DNA of 29,712 bases from a bacterium (lineage in GTDB: Bacteria; CLD3; SB21): the NCBI GenBank assembly GCA_013360215.1, contig JABWCP010000034.1, forward strand, positions 1 to 29,712, in the 5' to 3' direction. The notes beneath the pieces were generated by a model that worked only from the letters and a program-made list of their open reading frames with translations, was not told where the DNA came from and made no database searches. Positions 25,794 through 29,712 of this stretch are shown piece by piece. The first letter of the stretch is position 1, and each line of letters starts with the position of its first letter. A program made the translations under genes and the position numbers.

Positions 25794-25960
25794 GTCTAAC
25801 GTTGCCTGTATCTGCGGTGCTGCGGCGTGGGGTATCTGAAAATTTTCGACTATTAGCCCCTCGCACCGCGATATGTGCCGAGACGCGTGCCCAGCTATCG
25901 TATCCGGGAGAATCTAATATTACACGTATCGAGATCGCTGCCGCTATCATGGAGTTAGGC
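25794..25960 (-). repeat. attC-like site R5 (167 bp, perfect core edges)
   Basis: Edges are GTCTAAC (25794-25800) and GTTAGGC (25954-25960), both exact RYYYAAC/GTTRRRY matches. The arm is 'GCGGCGTGGGG' with 'CCCCTCGCACCGCG'. The inner section differs from the other copies ('GTGCCGAGACGCGTGCCC') and is ~24 bp shorter, so this is a separate subfamily. Confidence 0.85.
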
Positions 25961-26417
25961 GTCTGCACAGCGCTTTTATTTTAAAAATATCACATAAATT
26001 AAACTTTGATTCATCAAAATCATTGTACTTATACTCTGCAAAAACAGCAATTTTTTGTTTGCCAACTAAAATACTATCAATATATAATGTATTATTTGTA
26101 ATACTAAACTCTACTCCTGAATCAAATGTATTTTCTTCGCTATTCCAACTCCTTAATAAACCATTTTCAACTTTATACGAGGTCTCCCCTTCATAATCAA
26201 TACAATCACCCTCATCATCATAACTCCATTCTTTTTGAGTATCGGCTGTAAACTGCATGTAAAATTCGCCCTCGTAAAGAGACTTGTTTTGCTTGTATAA
26301 CTTCCATTTTGTATTTGGAATAGATGCAATGTTGTTTTCTTTATCATCACTACAGGCTTGCAAAGCACTAAAAATTATAACGATTGTTGCGAGGCTTTTG
26401 ATAAGGAACGACTTCAT
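25947..26417 (-). CDS. Lipoprotein of unknown function (cassette gene)
   Basis: The 156-residue product has a lipoprotein signal peptide with the lipobox LQAC, lipidated Cys22, then 'SDDKENN'. The mature part is acidic and beta-rich ('NTKWKLYKQNKSLYEGEFYMQF', 'CIDYEGETSYKVENGLL', 'SGVEFSITNNTLYIDSILVGKQKIAVFAEYKY'). This looks like the lipocalin-like or META-like small lipoproteins of Bacteroidetes-type genomes, but I cannot name a family. The last residues (LCRRLTP) and the TGA stop are encoded inside repeat R5, as is common when a cassette ORF runs into its attC site. Around 100 bp of non-coding DNA precede the start up to R6. Confidence 0.8.
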   Translation of the reverse strand: MKSFLIKSLATIVIIFSALQACSDDKENNIASIPNTKWKLYKQNKSLYEGEFYMQFTADTQKEWSYDDEGDCIDYEGETSYKVENGLLRSWNSEENTFDSGVEFSITNNTLYIDSILVGKQKIAVFAEYKYNDFDESKFNLCDIFKIKALCRRLTP

Positions 26418-26517
26418 ACAATCTCCTAATTTAAAACTATTTATATAGTGGAATTTCGATCATAAATACATTTGAGTATGTGTTTAGTAAATGGATTGGC
26501 GGTCAATGCTGCATGAC

Positions 26518-26708
26518 GCCTAACGGTCTCCGGTATCTGCGGTGCTGTGGCGCGAGGTATATGAAAAACTCAAACCTCTCGTACCTCGCTCCACAGTATC
26601 GGCACGATGCGAGTTACAATTATCGTTAGAAATCTAATCATTACCTACAAAAACCCTGTTTTCAATAATCTAAGAGCAGCAAGCGAACGGATGGGCCGCG
26701 TGTTATTC
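26518..26708 (-). repeat. attC-like site R6 (191 bp)
   Basis: Edges are GCCTAAC (26518-26524) and GTTATTC (26702-26708). The arm 'CTGTGGCGCGAGG' pairs with 'CCTCGCTCCACAG' except for one mismatch. The left side has the CTCCGG/GCACGATGC variant while the right side has GCAGCAAGC/GGGCCGCG, so its outer stem does not pair well and it may be a chimera. Confidence 0.9.
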
Positions 26709-26725
26709 GAAGACCCGCGTTCACT

Positions 26726-27253
26726 TTACGAATTATCTTGCCTGATCCACCAACTGCTGAGAATAGGAAGCATCACGATCTGACCCACGGCGGCCCAGAC
26801 ACCCGGTAAAAGTGCGACTTCAAAGTATTCAACAGCGTTTGACTCAGGCACATAAGTCAAGAGAGCACAGACAATAAATGCTATTCTTCCAAAGATTAGA
26901 CCCATCAATACACAAGCAAACTTATTTATGCTTGTTTTTTCTCGCATCAATCCTATTGACAATCCATATATCATAAGTTCAACCGTCATTGACGGTAAGA
27001 TACTAGGCAATGGATAACCAGAAACAATATAACTGAGTATTGGTGCAAAAATGCCTGCAATTGTTCCTGCACGCCAACCGTATACCAAGCCAGCTAAAAT
27101 GATTGGCCAATGCATCGGTAGCATTATTCTTACCGGTGCACCAATGAAATGCATTCCTATTGGCAATAGAACGGCGACCAAAACAAATATGATTTGTAGA
27201 GTGTATGCTTTCACTCCTTGCAAAGCTAAGGTCTGTGCTTCACTTGCTGACAT
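26726..27253 (-). CDS. ECF-transporter S-component-like membrane protein (cassette gene)
   Basis: The 175-residue product has about five to six hydrophobic helices: 'TLQIIFVLVAVLLPIGMHF', 'WPIILAGLVYG', 'GTIAGIFAPILSYIVSG', 'MTVELMIYGLSIGL', 'FACVLMGLIFGRIAFIVCALL' and 'LPGVWAAVGQIVMLPIL'. The size, the G-x-R-x-G loop after helix 2-3 ('YGWRAGTIAG') and the 'E-x-x-x-Y-G' pattern in the middle fit substrate-binding S components of energy-coupling factor vitamin transporters. The vitamin is not predictable. The start has AAGGA about 6 nt upstream. No T or A components are nearby, so it would have to share an ECF module encoded elsewhere. Confidence 0.72.
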   Translation of the reverse strand: MSASEAQTLALQGVKAYTLQIIFVLVAVLLPIGMHFIGAPVRIMLPMHWPIILAGLVYGWRAGTIAGIFAPILSYIVSGYPLPSILPSMTVELMIYGLSIGLMREKTSINKFACVLMGLIFGRIAFIVCALLTYVPESNAVEYFEVALLPGVWAAVGQIVMLPILSSWWIRQDNS

Positions 27254-27303
27254 GCAATCCTTTCTATCTCTTTTTAGGGATTAAATTGTGTTAAGCGGCT
27301 TTC

Positions 27304-27495
27304 GGATAACGGTCTCCGGTATCCGCGGTGCTGTGGCGCGAGGTACCTGAAAACATAAAATCTCTCGTGCCTCGCGCCACAGTATCGGCATGCTGCGAGT
27401 TACAATTATTTATTAGAAGTCTACTCATTACCTATAAAAAGCTTATTTTCAACACTCTACGAGCATCGTGCGAACGGATCACCGGATGGTTATCA
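27304..27495 (-). repeat. attC-like site R7 (192 bp)
   Basis: Edges are GGATAAC (27304-27310) and GTTATCA (27489-27495). The arm CTGTGGCGCGAGG pairs perfectly with CCTCGCGCCACAG (13 bp). The outer stem TCCGGTATCC pairs with GGATCACCGGA. The GCATGCTGC arm faces GCATCGTGC, which is not its best partner. Confidence 0.92.
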
Positions 27496-27557
27496 CCTTC
27501 ACAAGCCATTAATCCAAATAATAATATCACAAGTAGGTTGGAAAAATAGAATCTCAT
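27432..27557 (-). CDS. 41-residue mini-lipoprotein in a ~100-bp cassette
   Basis: Between repeats R7 and R8 there are only about 100 bp. An ATG at 27555-27557, preceded by AGAGAGGA at good spacing, opens 41 codons. They begin with a signal peptide and lipobox LMAC (lipidated Cys19), then 'EGDNHPVIRSHDARRV', and stop at TAG 27432-27434. The second half is encoded by the attC-like repeat R7 itself. Either this is a real minimal lipoprotein or the remnant of a lipoprotein gene reduced to its signal peptide by deletion. The intact ribosome binding site and lipobox favour expression. It is too short for most gene finders. Confidence 0.5.
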   Translation of the reverse strand: MRFYFSNLLVILLFGLMACEGDNHPVIRSHDARRVLKISFL

Positions 27558-27596
27558 AAAATCCTCTCTTAGTTTTATTAGAAATTGAGAGCTATC

Positions 27597-27788
27597 AGAT
27601 AACGGTTCGCGACTATCTGCGGTGCTGTGGCGCAGGGTACCTGAAAACTTTTACTATTAGTTCCCTGCGCCACAGTATCGGCATGCTGCGAGTAACTATT
27701 ATTTATTAAAAATCTAATCATTCTTTGTAAAAAGCCTACTTTCAATACTCTACGAGCAGCATGCGAACAGATGGGTCGCGTTTTATAT
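27597..27788 (-). repeat. attC-like site R8 (192 bp)
   Basis: Edges are AGATAAC (27597-27603) and TTTATAT (27782-27788, the G of GTTA is changed to T). The arm CTGTGGCGCAGGG pairs perfectly with CCCTGCGCCACAG, GCATGCTGC with GCAGCATGC, and CGCGACTATCTG with CAGATGGGTCGCG. It is nearly identical to R9. Confidence 0.93.
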
Positions 27789-27826
27789 GTCATTGCGCTA
27801 TATTATTTTGATCAACAATCATTTTT

Positions 27827-28261
27827 TCATTCATTTAAGAATCTAAGACGAAACACCCTTTCTCCAGTCTGCTCATGTGTCTTTTCAGCGACAAATCTGA
27901 ATCCGTACTTTGCATAGAATTTGCGTCCAACTATATTTTTTTCAAAGACTTCAACAATCAACTCATTGTGAAATTCGAGTGCTTTATCTACCAACATTTT
28001 CCCAAAATTCTTCCCAATATGAGTAGGCTGAAGAAATAGACCTCCAATTTCATTTTGAATCAGCGAAACAAATCCAACAACAACACCATCAACCTCAATT
28101 ACCCACGTTTCCACATTTGGTAGATAAAGATCACGAACATTTTTCTTTTCTTGTGCTTGAAAATCTTCAGACAAGAACGGATGAGCTAAACATTGGGCAT
28201 TTTCCCATGCAGAGAGTACCGCAGATAAATCTGATTCTCTATATTTTCGAATTGAAATCAC
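27827..28261 (-). CDS. GNAT-family N-acetyltransferase, YjaB-like (cassette gene)
   Basis: The 144-residue product is a complete GNAT domain. It starts 'ISIRKYRESDLSAVLSAWENA', has 'AHPFLSEDF' and 'VETWVIEVDGVVVGFVSLIQ', then the acetyl-CoA motif A 'GLFLQPTHIGKNFGKMLVDKAL' (Q/R-x-x-G-x-G/A pattern) and motif B 'NIVGRKFYAKYGFRF'. The order and wording follow E. coli YjaB and related small acetyltransferases. The acceptor substrate is unknown. GNAT enzymes are among the commonest cargo of integron cassettes. It is cytoplasmic and intact, with about 40 bp to R8 and about 57 bp to R9. Confidence 0.9.
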   Translation of the reverse strand: MISIRKYRESDLSAVLSAWENAQCLAHPFLSEDFQAQEKKNVRDLYLPNVETWVIEVDGVVVGFVSLIQNEIGGLFLQPTHIGKNFGKMLVDKALEFHNELIVEVFEKNIVGRKFYAKYGFRFVAEKTHEQTGERVFRLRFLNE

Positions 28262-28317
28262 TTTTCACTCCATAAATTAACAACATTACAACAATAATTT
28301 CAAAAATGGGCAATGGC

Positions 28318-28508
28318 ATATAACGGTTCGCGACTATCTGCGGTGCTGTGGCGCAGGGTATATGAAAACTTTTACTATTAGTTCCCTGCGCCACAGTATC
28401 GGCATGCTGCGAGTACAATTATTTATAAACAATTTATCCATTCCTTGTAAAAACCCTACTTTCAATACTCTACGAGCAGCATGCGAACAGATGGGTCGCG
28501 GGTTATGC
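28318..28508 (-). repeat. attC-like site R9 (191 bp, best-preserved)
   Basis: This is the clearest copy. Outer stem: 28318-28340 with 28488-28508 (CGCGACTATCTG facing CAGATGGGTCGCG). Inner arm A: 28346-28358 with 28384-28396, a perfect 13-bp stem. Inner arm B: 28402-28415 with 28466-28484 (GCATGCTGC/GCAGCATGC). The core edges are ATATAAC and GTTATGC. Confidence 0.95.
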
Positions 28509-28522
28509 GTGGTGATGCTTCA

Positions 28523-28972
28523 TTAAGCATTAAATTCAGTTAACTTCTCTTTATCATACCATATCCTATATCTTTCCGGCACTAGTAAATTAACATAAGT
28601 AACAATTGAATCGATTTGCGGTGAATAATAGTTACTTACATGTGTCTGATACTTCTTTTTTTTCTTCGTAAAAGAAAATGATAGCTGCAATCCATCTTGT
28701 ACGGAGGAATTTCTATAATTGCTAAAGAACATATTCGTATCCAAGTTACATAAATAATTTAAGTATGGTGAGTCACTAAATTTTCGGCACCACACAATTT
28801 TAGGCTTTGAATCAATTTCGCCATATGATTCGATTACTGTTACACTATTCTCAAAAATTCTATAAGTGTAACCATCGCCTGTTGAATAATCGGCATTGTA
28901 AATGGATAGATAGGTGCTTCTGTTTGCACATCCACTCATAATTACTAATACAAATATTGAAACAAACTTCAT
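28523..28972 (-). CDS. Lipoprotein of unknown function (cassette gene)
   Basis: The 149-residue product has a short lipoprotein signal peptide with lipobox MSGC (lipidated Cys15), then 'ANRSTYLSIYNADYSTGDGYTYRI'. The mature part is beta-rich with many Tyr and Ser ('ENSVTVIESYGEIDSKPKIVWCRKF', 'GLQLSFSFTKKKKKYQTHVSNYY') and ends 'PERYRIWYDKEKLTEFNA'. I recognise no family. Two cysteines in the mature part ('VWCRKF', 'NYLCNL') might form a disulfide. The start lacks a strong ribosome binding site. It lies 15 bp from R9 and 26 bp from R10, so the cassette is compact. Confidence 0.75.
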   Translation of the reverse strand: MKFVSIFVLVIMSGCANRSTYLSIYNADYSTGDGYTYRIFENSVTVIESYGEIDSKPKIVWCRKFSDSPYLNYLCNLDTNMFFSNYRNSSVQDGLQLSFSFTKKKKKYQTHVSNYYSPQIDSIVTYVNLLVPERYRIWYDKEKLTEFNA

Positions 28973-28997
28973 ACAAATTCTTTCAAAGCATCATCAC

Positions 28998-29188
28998 GCC
29001 TAACGGCACGCCATAGGCGATGTGTCGTGGCGCGAGGTATCTGAAAACTTACACCTACTCGTTCCTCGCGCCACGATATATGCGAACTGCGAGCCTAATT
29101 TATTATTTAAAAATGATACATTCACCTGTAAAAACCCTATTTTCAATACCCTGCGAGCAGTGAGTGAACGCCTGTGGCGATGTTATCT
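28998..29188 (-). repeat. attC-like site R10 (191 bp)
   Basis: Edges are GCCTAAC (28998-29004) and GTTATCT (29182-29188). Its outer stem has a different but still complementary sequence (CGCCATAGGCG facing CGCCTGTGGCG). The arm TCGTGGCGCGAGG pairs with CCTCGCGCCACGA over 13 bp, and GCGAACTGC faces GCAGTGAGTG. These are compensatory changes relative to R7-R9. It is the same subfamily as the decayed R2. Confidence 0.93.
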
Positions 29189-29202
29189 GAGGCTTGAGGC
29201 GA

Positions 29203-29673
29203 TTAATCCACAACTTTAATATCCCCATAACTAGTGTAAATCGTATTACCATGCTTAAATTTAAAAACACATCTGTATACACATCTGTATAGCCCATTCG
29301 AAATTCGATCTCCATCATCTTTATTCAAATCCCAAATGATACTATGAAACCCTTGAGACATAAACTGATCATCCATTAGGTATCTGACAATTCGTTTTGA
29401 GCTTTTAATGTACATTGTTACCTTCATTGAGCTGGCAATTTTATACCTGAATTCGATTGGACCATTGGTAGGATTCGGAAAGGCTGCAGCAACTTCAGGC
29501 GCACTAATTACTGATTCACCTTTAATTGTTACGCGCCAATCATCCTCGTCTTCAGAAATTACATCCCCTTGGCTGTCAGTTTCAGTATATCCACTAATTA
29601 CATCACTGTTGTCACATGCCAGAAGCATCAATAAGATTGTTAACGACATTGTTTTACTAAACATAATTACCAT
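29203..29673 (-). CDS. Lipoprotein with FlgD/T9SS-like C-terminal domain (cassette gene)
   Basis: The 156-residue product has a lipoprotein signal peptide (lipobox LLAC, lipidated Cys20 if ATG 29673 is used; ATG 29664 is also possible). An acidic linker follows ('SGYTETDSQGDVISEDEDDW'), then a FlgD Ig-like/secretion-sorting-like beta-sandwich: 'AAFPNPTNGPIEFRYKI', 'VTMYIKSSKRIVRYL', 'SQGFHSIIWDLNKDDGDRISNGLY'. The F-P-N-P start, W-D-x-x-x-x-D-G and S-x-G-x-Y are the usual marks. Such domains bind or sort at the cell surface. A 12-bp tandem duplication near 29268-29291 gives YRCVYRCV where homologues have a single strand. Cassette-end inverted repeats (GGCTTGAGGCG and CGCCTCAAGTCTCAG) flank the gene. 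Confidence 0.78.
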   Translation of the reverse strand: MVIMFSKTMSLTILLMLLACDNSDVISGYTETDSQGDVISEDEDDWRVTIKGESVISAPEVAAAFPNPTNGPIEFRYKIASSMKVTMYIKSSKRIVRYLMDDQFMSQGFHSIIWDLNKDDGDRISNGLYRCVYRCVFKFKHGNTIYTSYGDIKVVD

Positions 29674-29703
29674 TTAAAAAAATATTAATGCGCCTCAAGT
29701 CTC

Positions 29704-29712
29704 AGATAACGG
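29704..29712 (-). repeat. Left edge of the next attC-like site (R11, truncated by window end)
   Basis: AGATAACGG at the very end matches the left edge of R8 exactly, and the preceding bases are complementary to the sequence just after R10. The array therefore continues beyond the window. Confidence 0.7.

Larger units (their letters stand above)
21560..29712 (-). mobile_element. Gene-cassette array with attC-like sites (integron array, integrase not in window)
   Basis: About 8.1 kb of AT-rich DNA holds short ORFs, all on the minus strand, alternating with a repeat family of normally 190-192 bp. In the ORF direction each repeat starts with an RYYYAAC-like core and ends with GTTA(R/T)NN, and copies fold as long imperfect palindromes. 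These are the hallmarks of integron attC sites and single-gene cassettes. Cassette stops lie at or inside the following repeat, also typical. The ORF orientation puts attI and the integrase beyond the right edge. No integrase is visible, so this could be an inner part of a chromosomal integron or an integrase-less cluster. The right part is intact and the left part is decaying. Confidence 0.8.

Noticed and set aside
22399-29712. CRISPR array
   Set aside because: The repeats are about 190 bp, palindromic, and separated by gene-sized, coding segments. CRISPR repeats are short with uniform short spacers.
22399-29712. Insertion sequences or MITE family
   Set aside because: No transposase is present and no target-site duplications were found. 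The repeats sit regularly at ORF ends in one orientation, and complementarity between the ends of each cassette fits site-specific cassette exchange better. A non-integron mobile repeat cannot be fully excluded without the integrase.
1-29712. tRNA or rRNA genes
   Set aside because: No cloverleaf with the conserved TTC-arm sequence, and no rRNA-like sequence, was seen on either strand. The branched folds at 22.4-29.2 kb lack tRNA features.

Overview
The window comes from a bacterial chromosome of moderate GC content. The signs point to a Gram-negative organism: many Sec and lipoprotein signal peptides, outer-membrane beta-barrel-like proteins, a sensor kinase with a Y_Y_Y/Reg_prop-type ectodomain, a large BNR/sortilin-like exported protein and a FlgD/T9SS-like C-terminal domain. 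That mix is typical of the Fibrobacteres-Chlorobi-Bacteroidetes side of the tree, but no marker gene here fixes the phylum.

Layout. (1) 1-8815, mostly minus strand: a 3'-truncated membrane histidine kinase with a propeller sensor, a family-5 ABC solute-binding lipoprotein, a 1059-residue BNR-repeat exported protein and an agmatinase/arginase-family ureohydrolase. (2) 8963-13918: housekeeping-like genes, namely a class II glutamine amidotransferase, an NAD(P)H-dependent FMN reductase, an SPFH/stomatin-like membrane protein with a clear terminator, a zinc-ribbon SAM methyltransferase, and a two-gene unit of unknown function ending in a membrane-anchored PQQ-like protein. (3) 14047-21551, all plus strand: a seven-gene hydroxyproline catabolic operon. 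The 4-hydroxyproline branch has the 2-epimerase (Cys/Cys), an FAD D-amino-acid dehydrogenase, a DapA-family deaminase and 2-oxoglutarate semialdehyde dehydrogenase. The 3-hydroxyproline branch has the dehydratase (a Cys/Thr racemase paralogue) and a pyrroline-2-carboxylate reductase of the ornithine cyclodeaminase family. A GntR/FCD regulator sits inside the operon, and a tract of ten AATTTAG heptamers lies directly before the epimerase start.

(4) About 21.6-29.7 kb is different: AT-rich, short ORFs all on the minus strand, each separated by a repeat that is normally 190-192 bp. The repeat edges carry RYYYAAC/GTTRRRY-like cores, and every copy is a long imperfect palindrome. I read this as an integron gene-cassette array (attC-like sites) with no integrase in view. 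Orientation places attI/intI beyond the right edge and the oldest end against the hydroxyproline operon. In keeping with this, the left cassettes are decayed (nonsense codons, frameshifts, damaged repeats) and the right ones are intact. Cargo includes lipoproteins, beta-barrel-like proteins, an ECF-type S component, a YjaB-like GNAT acetyltransferase, a dead RidA-like gene and a cassette of roughly 100 bp encoding a 41-residue lipoprotein. The sites are unusual. They are long, they can fold into a three-way junction with compensatory changes between copies, and the cassette ends carry extra cassette-specific inverted repeats up to 18 bp beyond the core. This is the most interesting part of the window.
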